From assembly GCA_963798795.1 (NCBI GenBank), contig CAWCUZ010000007.1, positions 248,001 to 312,000 of the forward strand: a stretch of DNA of 64,000 nucleotides. The letters are read 5' to 3'. Positions within the stretch are counted from its first letter, which is position 1; every line of letters begins with the position of its first letter. The stretch is from CAWCUZ01 sp963798795 (GTDB lineage: Bacteria; Acidobacteriota; Vicinamibacteria; Vicinamibacterales; SCN-69-37). The notes under the pieces are model-generated. The model was not told the origin of the DNA and ran no database searches. It worked only from the letters and a program-made list of their open reading frames with translations. Of the stretch, positions 27,338 to 36,034 are shown in pieces. The translations under genes were made by a program, and so were the position numbers.

Positions 27338-28861
27338 CTACGAAATCGGCACCGATTGCCCGGCATCGACCCACACGTACTCCCACGCCAGACTGCCCGC
27401 CAGCGTGACGAGGGCCGCCAGCGCGAGCGCGGGGAGCGCGAAGCCGAACGCGCCGGCAATGCCGACGAGCACGAGCGGCGCCACGCCGCCCAGCCCGAGC
27501 GCGCCAATCCAGAAGAGCTGCCGGTACGCGCCGTAGCGGATCGCGCGCAGCGCCAGCTCGTGGTGCACCGTGGGGCTCGGCGCGAGCAGGTGCTCGACGA
27601 CGAGCAGGATGAGGTGCACGAACGACGAGACAGCCAGCGTCCAGCCCAGCACCCGCAGCGTGCCGGGATCGGCGCCGGCAATCACCGCGATGAGCAGCAT
27701 GGCGGCGCTGCCTTCGGCCCCAGCCTGCGCGAGCAGATCGATCGTCGCGTGCGGCCCCTGCCACAAGTCGCGCGCCAGTCCCTGCGCGAACAGCAGCCCC
27801 GTATACGCCGTGGTCGCCAGCGCGACCAGCAGCGCCAGCGGCGCCAGCCAGGTCAGGAATCCCGACCAGCCGAGGAGCCGCGCGAACACCCACGCGCCGG
27901 CCACGACGCCGTGCCCCGTGAGCAGGAAGGCGCCGCGCGCCATCCACGACGTCCAGTTCGGACGCGTCAGGATGTAGAGGAACCGCTTCGGCTGCTCGAG
28001 GTCGATGACGAGGACAACCGCCGTGAAGATCGTGAACACCAGCGACAGGAACGGACCGGCAAAGCCCACGAGCGGCGAGCGATCGCCCGCGAGCCACAAC
28101 ATCGCCGACAGGAACAGCGCGCCCGTCGCGATCCCCTTGGTCATCAGATACAGGACCAGGTCCAGTCCCCACGCCTGCTTGTGCGGCACGTCGTAGTCGA
28201 CGCGCGGGTCGCCCGGACGCGACGGATCCGGCTCGGCGGCGCCGAGCGGGCGCAGGTGCACCTGGCCTTCCTTGTAGATGAACGGCCGCCCCGCGATCTC
28301 GGGACGGATGACCGTTTCATCCGCCGAGAGGTAATAGACCTTCGGCCCCGTTCCCTTTTCCGGCTTGCGGACGATGAACGGATCGTGCTGCACGATCTGC
28401 GAGACCTGGCTCGCGGGATCGTCCAGGTCGCCGAAGATGCGGCACTCGGTGGGGCATACGCTCACGCACGCCGGTTCCAGGCGGTTCTCCACGCGGTTCG
28501 CACAGAAGTTGCACTTTTCCGCCGTGCGCGTGTTCGGGTCGATGAACAACTGGTCGTACGGGCACGCCACCATGCACGCACGGCAGCCGATGCACGCCGC
28601 GCCGTTCAGATCGACGATGCCGTCCCGCCGCTTGTAGAGCGCCCCGGTCGGACAGATCTTGACGCACGGCGCCTCGTCGCACTGGTTGCACAGCACGGGA
28701 AAGAACAGCCGTCGCGTCTCCGGAAACGTGCCCTTCTCGACCGTCTTGACCCAGCAGCGATTCACGCCGACCGGGATGTCGTGCTCGGACTTGCACGCGA
28801 TCGTGCACGCATGGCACCCGATGCACTTCTTCAGGTCGATGACGAAGCCGTAGTTGGGCAC
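27338..28861 (-). CDS. Fused ferredoxin (NrfC/PsrB-like) and NrfD/PsrC membrane subunit
   Basis: 507 residues joining two usually separate proteins. Residues 1-190 are a four-cluster ferredoxin with the Cys groups CIGCHACTIAC, CNQCDEAPC...C, CIGCRACMVAC and CNFCANRV...C. After a linker, from about residue 235, come eight or more membrane helices of the NrfD/PsrC type, which exchange electrons with the quinone pool. This subunit anchors the molybdoenzyme encoded next and links it to quinone. The catalytic subunit has no Tat signal and the ferredoxin has none either, so the active site is predicted to face the cytoplasm. Confidence 0.9.
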   Translation of the reverse strand: MPNYGFVIDLKKCIGCHACTIACKSEHDIPVGVNRCWVKTVEKGTFPETRRLFFPVLCNQCDEAPCVKICPTGALYKRRDGIVDLNGAACIGCRACMVACPYDQLFIDPNTRTAEKCNFCANRVENRLEPACVSVCPTECRIFGDLDDPASQVSQIVQHDPFIVRKPEKGTGPKVYYLSADETVIRPEIAGRPFIYKEGQVHLRPLGAAEPDPSRPGDPRVDYDVPHKQAWGLDLVLYLMTKGIATGALFLSAMLWLAGDRSPLVGFAGPFLSLVFTIFTAVVLVIDLEQPKRFLYILTRPNWTSWMARGAFLLTGHGVVAGAWVFARLLGWSGFLTWLAPLALLVALATTAYTGLLFAQGLARDLWQGPHATIDLLAQAGAEGSAAMLLIAVIAGADPGTLRVLGWTLAVSSFVHLILLVVEHLLAPSPTVHHELALRAIRYGAYRQLFWIGALGLGGVAPLVLVGIAGAFGFALPALALAALVTLAGSLAWEYVWVDAGQSVPIS

Positions 28862-28894
28862 TGGCAGCGACTATACCGCACGCGCGCGAAGGGG

Positions 28895-28973
28895 GAGGCC
28901 CGGGGCTTCAGCCCCGGCCGGGTCGCCGGGTCTGAAGACCCGGCGCTCCATTGAGACGCAGCGATTCGCTGCG
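28895..28973. repeat. REP-like GC-rich palindromes, locus 2
   Basis: Two adjacent hairpins, CCGGGGCTTCAGCCCCGG and GCCGGGTCTGAAGACCCGGC, followed by CGCAGCGATTCGCTGCG, an exact inverted repeat. The first two share the CTTCAG/CTGAAG core with the other loci. They fill the gap between the methyltransferase stop and the start of the ferredoxin-NrfD gene and could terminate the helicase-methyltransferase transcript, although no T-run follows. Confidence 0.8.
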
Positions 28974-29011
28974 AAGGAAGGCCCCGGGGGGCCCCGGGCG
29001 ACCGCGGGACC

Positions 29012-32000
29012 TCACCTCGCGCGGCGCCGGCACAACTCCCGCACGCGCTGGAGCAGCGCGTCCTCCAATCCGTACAGCCCCGCGACCGCCGACTGCAGGG
29101 CCCGTTCGACCCGTTCGTCCCCCGGCCGCCGGCCCCGGCGGCGGGCAAGCGCCGCGGTGCGCCGTTGCGCACGCGAGCCGGTCCAGGCCGGCGCCGGCAG
29201 GCTCTCCACCAGGCTGGTGGTGAGGTGGCCGCCCATCAGGAGCCGCGCAACCGCGTTGAGCACGTCGCTGTTGAGCAGCGCGCACAGGAATTCCTGCGCC
29301 TCGCCGGGCGCCGGTGTCCGAAGACAGAACAGCGTGTGCGTCGTGACGACCTGCGCCGGGACGATCGCGGCGATGAGCGCGAGCCGGTTGCCCACTCCCG
29401 AGACGTCGCGATAGGCGAGCCGCGGCCGCCGGTAGCCGCCGCCGGGCAGGAGCCGCGCCGCCGTGGCCGGCGCGATCCGGTCCGATGCGGCCTCGGCGTC
29501 CACGACGAACGGCTGGATGTGCCGGCCGCCGATCACCGGCAGACCCGCAGCGCTGAAGTGCCGCCGGTCTTCCGTGGCGTTCAGCTCGCGCCCGAAGCGC
29601 GCGTTCCAGCCGGCGGCATCGGCCAGGGCCGGGAAGCGCGACGTCACCGCCTCGAGCAGATCCACGTCGCGGCCGTCCCGCGCGTCGGGGATGCGCCGCG
29701 TCCGGCCGCCGATGCGGCCGACGAGCGCCGGCGTCAGACGGATCGGATACGCCGCGTCGGGATTCGCCGACTCATCCGCGGCATCGGGCAGCGCGTGCAG
29801 ATCGGCGTCGGTCTTGACGCCGAACCGCGCCCGCACGGTGTCCGTGGCGCGGCCCGGACTCGTGGTGAGCGCCAGGAACCGCAGCCCGCGATGGATCGGA
29901 AACAGGCCGCCGCCGTTGTCGAGCCCGACGACGGTGTCGGTGGCGCAGCGATCGAGCAACTGCGCTCTCAGCGCCGCCGCTCCATCGTCGACCGCGAGAC
30001 CCCATGGCAGCACGAGCCCGACGCGGCCGCACGGGCGCGCGAGCTGCAACGCCCGTTCGAGGAACGGCTGATACAGATTGACGTGCCCGCCACCGCAGTG
30101 TGCGTACACGCCCGAATCGCGGATGAACCGGACGAGGGAGGCGGTGGGAGTTCTGGGGTTCGCCGTGTCCTGTCGCAGCATTTCCCACGGCGGGTTGCCG
30201 ATCACCGCGTCGAAGCCGGGACGCTCGCGCGGGCGTCCGTCCTGTTGGAAGAACACGTCCGGGAACTCGAGCCGCCAGTGGAAGAACCGCTGGGTTCGCT
30301 GGAGCGCGGCCGACGTTGCCAGCCACCGCGCGAGCGTTCCGGCCCGCAGCGTCGGGTCGTCTTTGAGCACGGCGTCGAGCGCCGCACGGATTTCAGCCGC
30401 GGAGGGCGCGCGTCCGTCCGGCCAGAACCAGCGCGCGCACCAGAGGTCGGCCGCCTGGCGCAGTCGCCGGAGCGGTGAGCGATCGCCCGCGAGCACGGCC
30501 CACGCCGTTTCCTTGGCACGGACATCGAGCACGGTCTCGTCGCGCCGGCGGACCAGATCCGCCAGAGGCCGGGCCGCCGCGGCCAGCGAGGATTCCACGT
30601 CGGCGTACTCGAGGAGCGGCAGCGGCGCGGTGGCGCGGCGCCCGCCCGTCTCGCGCAGCTCGCGCAGCTCGGCCGGGCCGGCGCCAATCAGGCTGTTGCC
30701 GGTGCGCAGCCGGTGGTCCAGGAACCCGAGCGGCTTGCCATGTGCGAGCGTGGCGAGCCAGAGCGAGAGCCGTGCGAGCTGCACGGCCGTCGGATTGGCG
30801 TCGACGCCCGCGAGGCAGCGTTCCGCGACCAGACGCCGGATATCCGCGCGCACGTCGTCGGTGATGTCCGTCTCTTCGCATCGGCCCTCGTCGACGAGCG
30901 CGCGCTCGTACGCGCTCGACAGGTACCGGCACGCCGAGACCAGGAAGGCGCCGCTGCCCATCGACGGGTCGACCACCCGCAGCGCCAGGACCTGGTCCGC
31001 GCTGGCACCGGCCACGAGTGGCGCGAGAGTGCGGCGCACGACGAAGTCGGCCAGCGCCTGCGGCGTGTAGAACGTGCCCGTCTGCTTGCGCCGCAGGCTG
31101 TGGCCGCGGCCCGCCCGCCTGCCCGGGGCGACGGCCGGCGCGCCGGTCAGACTTTCGGGGTCGACGTCGAGCACGCGCTCGTACACGGCGCCGAGCTGTT
31201 CCACGCCAAGGTCCGTGTAGCTGATGTCTTCGCGCCCGTCAGGGGCGTGGCGCGCAGCGAGCGGGGCGTGCCGCGTGGCGAGCGCGACCAGGGCGTCGTG
31301 CATGGCGCGGTCGCGCGCGGCGGCGATCCGGCCGGGACGCAAGCGGCGATCGCGCTCGAGCGACGGGGCGGCACTCCGTGCGAACAGCCGGCCGTTGAAC
31401 GGCGTGACGATCAGGTCGTCGGTGTGGCAGCCGACTCGTGACAATCGCGTGATTGCGGCGAGCGCCTGCCACAGGCCGGTGGCCTGCCCGCCGCGGGAGG
31501 CCTCGTGCGCCAGCCTGCCCACGGCATACGCCTCGCGGTACACGCGATGCCCGCACGGAACCAGTTCGCGCGATTCGGCGAAGAACAGGAAGAGCAGCCG
31601 GTAGACGATGGTGAGCGCTTCGTCGAGCGGCGCGGCCCGGGACGCGGAGCGCGTTCCCGCGAGTCCGCGCGGCAGCACGCGGAGCAGCGCGCCGAGTCCG
31701 CGGAGCACGCCGGCCTGCAGGTCGTCCCGCACCCGTTCGCGAAACCGTGCGGCGGCTTCGACGAGGTGGTCGACCGGAGCCCGCGCGGCGCCGCGACGGT
31801 CGCGGCCGTCGAATGCCGTCGCGCGGCACAGCCGCCACAGGACGTGGACGGCCGGTGCGTCCAGCGCATCCGGCAGCGCGAAGTCCACGGCGCGACGGAG
31901 CATCTGCCCCCGCGCTTCGACCAGCGACAGGTACGGTCCTGCCAGCACGAAGCACCAGTCGGCGCCGATCCCGCGGCTGACGCGCACGACGTCGCGCCAG

Positions 32001-32329
32001 GCCGACGACGGACGCGCCGCCCACGGCAGGACGAGGAGCGCGACCGGCGTGCCGCGCGGTGTCTCGAGGTGTGAAAGGGCGGCCGATCCGCGCATGTCGA
32101 GCGATCTCGCACGGAATCCGAACTGCGCGAACAGCGGCATGGCGGCCTCGTCGAACAACAGCCGCGCGCCGCTGGCCGGTCCGCAGGTCGCCTCGACGCG
32201 CATCCACCAGTGCGCGAGTCGTCGGGTGACTGGATCGGGCGCGCGGTCCGCGCCGGGGCGTTCGACGGCGAGCTGCGCCAAAAACTGGCGTGGAAACAGC
32301 AATCCGCCGACCCCGTGCAGCGGCGTCAT
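29012..32329 (-). CDS. N6-adenine-type DNA methyltransferase (Eco57I/type IIG-like)
   Basis: 1105 residues. S-adenosylmethionine site DPSMGSG at 454-460, preceded by GTFYTPQ (418-424); catalytic NPPW at 712-715, the adenine-N6 signature. SYTDLGVEQLGAVYERVL near 370 is typical of Eco57I-like enzymes. The C-terminus (about 900-1080, with AYRDVSGVGNRLALIAAIVP) looks like a TaqI-type target-recognition domain. The first 350 residues have no clear PD-(D/E)xK nuclease motif, so whether it cuts DNA is open. Its ATG overlaps the helicase stop (ATGA). The pair resembles the DrmD/DrmMI genes of class 1 DISARM, but the DISARM core genes are absent. Confidence 0.88.
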   Translation of the reverse strand: MTPLHGVGGLLFPRQFLAQLAVERPGADRAPDPVTRRLAHWWMRVEATCGPASGARLLFDEAAMPLFAQFGFRARSLDMRGSAALSHLETPRGTPVALLVLPWAARPSSAWRDVVRVSRGIGADWCFVLAGPYLSLVEARGQMLRRAVDFALPDALDAPAVHVLWRLCRATAFDGRDRRGAARAPVDHLVEAAARFRERVRDDLQAGVLRGLGALLRVLPRGLAGTRSASRAAPLDEALTIVYRLLFLFFAESRELVPCGHRVYREAYAVGRLAHEASRGGQATGLWQALAAITRLSRVGCHTDDLIVTPFNGRLFARSAAPSLERDRRLRPGRIAAARDRAMHDALVALATRHAPLAARHAPDGREDISYTDLGVEQLGAVYERVLDVDPESLTGAPAVAPGRRAGRGHSLRRKQTGTFYTPQALADFVVRRTLAPLVAGASADQVLALRVVDPSMGSGAFLVSACRYLSSAYERALVDEGRCEETDITDDVRADIRRLVAERCLAGVDANPTAVQLARLSLWLATLAHGKPLGFLDHRLRTGNSLIGAGPAELRELRETGGRRATAPLPLLEYADVESSLAAAARPLADLVRRRDETVLDVRAKETAWAVLAGDRSPLRRLRQAADLWCARWFWPDGRAPSAAEIRAALDAVLKDDPTLRAGTLARWLATSAALQRTQRFFHWRLEFPDVFFQQDGRPRERPGFDAVIGNPPWEMLRQDTANPRTPTASLVRFIRDSGVYAHCGGGHVNLYQPFLERALQLARPCGRVGLVLPWGLAVDDGAAALRAQLLDRCATDTVVGLDNGGGLFPIHRGLRFLALTTSPGRATDTVRARFGVKTDADLHALPDAADESANPDAAYPIRLTPALVGRIGGRTRRIPDARDGRDVDLLEAVTSRFPALADAAGWNARFGRELNATEDRRHFSAAGLPVIGGRHIQPFVVDAEAASDRIAPATAARLLPGGGYRRPRLAYRDVSGVGNRLALIAAIVPAQVVTTHTLFCLRTPAPGEAQEFLCALLNSDVLNAVARLLMGGHLTTSLVESLPAPAWTGSRAQRRTAALARRRGRRPGDERVERALQSAVAGLYGLEDALLQRVRELCRRRAR

Positions 32330-34716
32330 CGGCGTCCTGTGAGAACGAGCTCGAGCGCCGGCCGTCCCGTGAGCAGGACCGCCGCCTTCCGCAGCGCGTC
32401 GATTTCGTCGGTGCTCTCGCGTCGCACGGCGGCGGCTTCGCGGGCGGCCAGGCCGGCGGCGCGTTGGGATCGCCGGCCGAACAGGTCCAGCTGCGCGCGG
32501 GGCGAGAGCAGGGATTCGAGCATCACGTCGCGCGAGCGATCCTCGCGGTCGACCCACGCCGCCACTGCCCGGCGGCGCAGGCGGTCGAGCCGGCGCGCGC
32601 GGGGTTCGACACGACGCACGGCCACTTGCTGCGCCGCCCGGATCAGGCGCGGTGATGGTGCGCCACGCCAATCGCGCGGCCTCGGAACGACGACCGCTAC
32701 GACCTGACGTTCGGCCACCAGGCCCGATGACTCGAGGATCGGTACCGAAAAGACCAGCACGCAGTGGTCGTCGAAACGGCCCGACCGCATCCTGGCGCAC
32801 AGGGTCGTCGCACAGATCTCGACTCCAGTCGTGCGACCCGCCTCGGTCCGCCACCGTTCCGCCAGCCGCCGGCGTCGAACCAGTGAGCGGCCGAGGGCGC
32901 GCGCCATCCGCTCCCACCGGCGGCACAGCGGCACGGGCCGGGAAGAATCGTCGACGGCCGGCTCGGCGTCGCCCGCGAGCACGACGGCTCGGAGGTGGCG
33001 CTCGTCGGGAACGACGCCAGGCAGGTCGTCGCCGAACGCGCGACGCGCCGTGACCGCCCGTTCGACCAGCCGCCGGAGCACGCCACCTTCGGCCGGATGA
33101 CGAGCGGCCAGAAGGGTGACGTGAACCGGCCGGCGCTGGCCGATCCGGTCGACGCGACCGGCGCGCTGTTCGATTCGCACGGGATTCCAGGGAAGCTCCA
33201 GGCTCACTACCCAGCGCGCTCGCGCCTGCAGATTGAGTCCCACGCTCGCGACGTCGGTGGCGAGGAGCGCCGTGGCCGGACCGTCCAGAAATCGGCGCAG
33301 CGCGCGCTGCTGTTCGGCCGGCGTCTGGCCGCCGTGAACGACGGCTGTGAGGCGGATCGGCCGGAGGCGGGCTTCGAGCACGCGCAGCGAATCGCGGAAC
33401 TCCGTGAACACCGCCACGGGCTCGGTCGTGCGCGCGCACAGCGTCACGACGCGTCGCGCCTTCGATTCCGACTCGGCCGCTTTTCGCGCCAGCACGAGCA
33501 GCCGGCGCAGCCACGAGCGCTCGTGCGCGGGAGGCAGTCCGCTCTCCCCGAGCAGCGCCCCGCGTTCTTCCTCTGTCAGCAGGTCCGCCTCGGCGTCCGG
33601 ATCGAAGAGAACACCCTGGCGCCACAGCGGCTCCTCGCCGCGGTCCAGCGACTGAAGGGCGGACAGGCGGCGCTCGAGCGAGATTGCGAGCGCTCCCATG
33701 GTGGACATCGCGCGTTTGCGAAAGACCGACAGGAGCAGCAGCGCGGCGTCGCGCCCACCGGCCGCGGCGCGGCGAAGAACCGCGTGCTCGAAAGCGGTGA
33801 GCGCGTCCAGCGCGATGCGTTCGGCCGCGCTGAGCGACACGCCGTGCCACCGCACGCGCCGATCCGGCGCGGCCTGCGCGATGTCATTCCGCGTGCGTCT
33901 GAAGATCGTGAGCCGGTCGGCCGCGTGGCCCCGGCTTCCCAGCCCCAGGAGCTGGGCGAACCGCGTCCGATCGCCGCCGTGCGGTGTGGCGGTGAGCAGC
34001 AGCACCGCGCGCGCCCGCCGGCCGATCTCGTCACACGCCCGGTGCCGCTCCGAGTCGCCGGTGGCGGTGTGCGCTTCGTCCACGACCACCAGGTCCCACG
34101 CCCGCCGCAACAGCCACGGCAGCACGTGATCCTGCTTGACGTAATCGGTCGACGCGATCCAGACGCCCGGCTCAGGGACGCCCGCCTGCCGCCCGTCGTG
34201 TGTGCGGCCGTGCCGAAGCCGGGCGGCGAGTCCGAAACGCGTCGTCAACTCGTCGGCCCACTGAGTCATGAGGGCGGCGGGCACGAGGACGAGCACGCGC
34301 CTGGCTCGTCCGTCGCGGAGCCGGTCCGCGATGACCAGGGCGGCCTGGATCGTCTTGCCCAGTCCGACGCCGTCCGCGATCAGCACCCGCCGATCGCCGT
34401 CAGCGAACGCGAGCGCCGGTTCGAGCTGGTGCGGCAGGATGCGAATCCGCGCGCGCACGGCGGCGACCGGCAATCGTGCGGCGCCCGTCTGCGCCATCAG
34501 TCCGGCCAGACGCGCTGCCGCCTGTCTCAGCCGCGCGCGGCGGTACCGGCCCGCCGTACGAACGGGCGCCGCCAGATCGAACGGCTCCAGGAACACCATG
34601 CGCCGTCCGCCCGACTGCACGTCGAGCCGAACCACCTCCTGCTGCCGTTCGGCTCGTTCGACCCGCCATCGCCGGCGGCGGATCCAGACGACATCCCCGG
34701 GCTCGGGAAGGAGCAT
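32326..34716 (-). CDS. SNF2/RapA-like DNA helicase of a defence module
   Basis: About 796 residues. Superfamily 2 motor with Walker A DGVGLGKT (115-122), Walker B DEAH (214-217), motif III TATPHGG, and motif VI QRAGRVDRIGQ. N-terminal about 60 residues form a small beta-rich domain (PGDVVWIRRRRWRVE), as in RapA/HepA-like proteins. The C-terminal 250 residues carry no nuclease motif. ATG at 34716, or GTG two codons upstream with AGGTGG before it. Its stop overlaps the methyltransferase start, so the proteins are made together, probably as a helicase-modification complex acting on foreign DNA. The function is inferred from family and context. Confidence 0.88.
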   Translation of the reverse strand: MLLPEPGDVVWIRRRRWRVERAERQQEVVRLDVQSGGRRMVFLEPFDLAAPVRTAGRYRRARLRQAAARLAGLMAQTGAARLPVAAVRARIRILPHQLEPALAFADGDRRVLIADGVGLGKTIQAALVIADRLRDGRARRVLVLVPAALMTQWADELTTRFGLAARLRHGRTHDGRQAGVPEPGVWIASTDYVKQDHVLPWLLRRAWDLVVVDEAHTATGDSERHRACDEIGRRARAVLLLTATPHGGDRTRFAQLLGLGSRGHAADRLTIFRRTRNDIAQAAPDRRVRWHGVSLSAAERIALDALTAFEHAVLRRAAAGGRDAALLLLSVFRKRAMSTMGALAISLERRLSALQSLDRGEEPLWRQGVLFDPDAEADLLTEEERGALLGESGLPPAHERSWLRRLLVLARKAAESESKARRVVTLCARTTEPVAVFTEFRDSLRVLEARLRPIRLTAVVHGGQTPAEQQRALRRFLDGPATALLATDVASVGLNLQARARWVVSLELPWNPVRIEQRAGRVDRIGQRRPVHVTLLAARHPAEGGVLRRLVERAVTARRAFGDDLPGVVPDERHLRAVVLAGDAEPAVDDSSRPVPLCRRWERMARALGRSLVRRRRLAERWRTEAGRTTGVEICATTLCARMRSGRFDDHCVLVFSVPILESSGLVAERQVVAVVVPRPRDWRGAPSPRLIRAAQQVAVRRVEPRARRLDRLRRRAVAAWVDREDRSRDVMLESLLSPRAQLDLFGRRSQRAAGLAAREAAAVRRESTDEIDALRKAAVLLTGRPALELVLTGRR

Positions 34717-34810
34717 GTGCACGTTCTGCCACCTCGCCAGACGCCGACTGGGTGCAGAAACTGCAGCGGAGGAGCGGAGATCGCCCGAATCGCGCGCGCC
34801 GGCGCGATGT

Positions 34811-35092
34811 TCAAGGCAAGGGCGGTGCCAGCCGGCACCAGGTCGCGCCCAGATGCGCGCCGGTGTCGTCCCAGAAGGCCTCGACGAGGGGATGCCGTTC
34901 GAGCACTGCGTGCACGATGCCGCGCTGCACGCCGCGCCCGCGGCCATGGACCAGCCGCAGCTCCCGCAGGCCGGCGCCGTGCGCGGCCGCGAGGTACTCG
35001 TTGACGACCGACGGAATGTCGCGCGGCGCGAACGCGTGCAGATCCAGCTCGGATTCGATCGGGACGCGGTGCGGTTCGCCCGGGCCGGTCAC
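34811..35092 (-). CDS. Small Smr-domain protein
   Basis: 93 residues, almost entirely an Smr domain: LDLHAFAPRDIPSVVNEYL with the DLH motif, then RLVHGRGRGVQRGIV with the HGRG loop, and a closing LGATW strand. Stand-alone Smr domains of this size are DNA or RNA endonucleases in some characterised cases (MutS2 C-terminus, SMR proteins). It lies 13 bp after queF and 95 bp before the helicase on the same strand, so it may be in one operon with both, but a link to defence is not shown. Confidence 0.85.
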   Translation of the reverse strand: MTGPGEPHRVPIESELDLHAFAPRDIPSVVNEYLAAAHGAGLRELRLVHGRGRGVQRGIVHAVLERHPLVEAFWDDTGAHLGATWCRLAPPLP

Positions 35093-35105
35093 CGTGGCGT
35101 GCGCC

Positions 35106-35450
35106 TCAAGGATGCCGGGCGACCACCGACGTCGTAATGCCGCCGCGCGCCGTGAAGGCGCCTGTCACGGTCATGCGCCGCGGCTGACAGACGGCGACCA
35201 GGTCGTCGAGGATCCTGTTGGTGGCGGCTTCGTAGAAAATCCCTTTGTTGCGGTACTCGAGCAGGTAATACTTCAGCGACTTCAATTCCACACACGTCCG
35301 ATCCGGGACATACTCGATCCGGATTTCGCCGAAGTCGGGGAGTCCGGTTTTCGGACAGACGGCAGTGAACTCGGGACACCGGATCTGGATCTCGTAGTCC
35401 CGCTCCGGACGCGGGTTGGGGAAGGTCTCGAGCGCGGCCATCGCGTCCAT
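35106..35450 (-). CDS. queF: NADPH-dependent 7-cyano-7-deazaguanine reductase
   Basis: 114 residues, the short unimodular QueF form. Reduces preQ0 to preQ1 in queuosine synthesis. Cys32 in FTAVCPKTGLPDFG is the nucleophile that forms the thioimide; CVELKSLKYYL has the conserved Glu and NADPH-binding residues; RGGITT is at the end. Two in-frame ATGs (35450, 35441) could start it. Divergent from the HU-like gene. No other queuosine gene is in the window. Confidence 0.93.
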   Translation of the reverse strand: MDAMAALETFPNPRPERDYEIQIRCPEFTAVCPKTGLPDFGEIRIEYVPDRTCVELKSLKYYLLEYRNKGIFYEAATNRILDDLVAVCQPRRMTVTGAFTARGGITTSVVARHP

Positions 35451-35489
35451 TCTAGACGAAAAAGATCCCGGAAAACCGGGCTCTCCCGA

Positions 35490-35518
35490 TTGACACGTCC
35501 GCGCGGCAGGGCTACGAT
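35490..35518 (+). promoter_or_regulatory. Sigma-70-type promoter of the HU-like gene
   Basis: TTGACA (35490-35495), a 17-bp spacer and TACGAT (35513-35518). The predicted transcript starts near 35525, giving a leader of about 97 nt before the HU-like ATG. A small CCCGG-AAAA-CCGGG inverted repeat lies just upstream (35467-35480). Confidence 0.7.
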
Positions 35519-35621
35519 ACCCGCCGCTTTCCATCGTGATTGCCGTCGGGCCGGGACGCGCGCGCCGGTCGCGACGACAGACAGGGTTCGAGACGCGCGC
35601 TCCAGCCAGGGAGAGAAGGCA

Positions 35622-35921
35622 ATGGCAGACGCCCGGCGGATGGGCAAGATGGAACTCTTTGCGCATTTTGCGGACAAGTTCGACATGAAGCGCGCATCCG
35701 TGCGCGACATGTTCGACGAGCTCAACCGGCTCTCGGAAAAAGAGCTCAAGCGATCCGGCGAATTCGTGATCCCCGGCATCTGCAAGCTGGTCGTGCAGAA
35801 GCGCAAGGCGCGCGAGGGCCGCAACCCGGCCACCGGCGAGCCGATCAAGATCCCGGCCAAGACGGTCGTCAAGGCCCGCATCGCGAAGCAGTTGAAGGAC
35901 GCCGTCCTTCCGCGCAAGTAG
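35622..35921 (+). CDS. HU family DNA-binding protein
   Basis: 99 residues, the size of bacterial HU/IHF subunits. Helical N-terminus (KMELFAHFADKFDMKRASVRD) and the conserved arm region GREGRNPATGEPIKIPAKTV-type sequence (here AREGRNPATGEPIKIPAKTV), followed by VKARIAKQLKDAVL. The N-terminal half is more diverged than in canonical HU. Strong GAGAGAAGG ribosome site before the ATG and a good promoter upstream predict high expression. Role: chromosome compaction and DNA bending. Confidence 0.92.
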   Translation: MADARRMGKMELFAHFADKFDMKRASVRDMFDELNRLSEKELKRSGEFVIPGICKLVVQKRKAREGRNPATGEPIKIPAKTVVKARIAKQLKDAVLPRK

Positions 35922-36034
35922 TTCCCGGACGGACGCTCGCCGGCCGGCGCGCCGCGCCGGCGAGCGACGCCTCTCGAGACCGCGGCCGCTGAGCCGCGCC
36001 GGATCGGCGCGTCCGATGCGCTCGGCCTCTCGCC

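Noticed and set aside
25174..27408. 744-codon open frame antisense to the molybdoenzyme
   Set aside because: No recognisable domain, while the opposite strand has complete Fe-S and molybdopterin motifs.
35106..35450. QueF as part of a deazaguanine DNA-modification (Dpd) system with the nearby helicase
   Set aside because: Dpd clusters need DpdA and other partners plus preQ0-forming genes, none of which is present; QueF alone is a tRNA queuosine enzyme.
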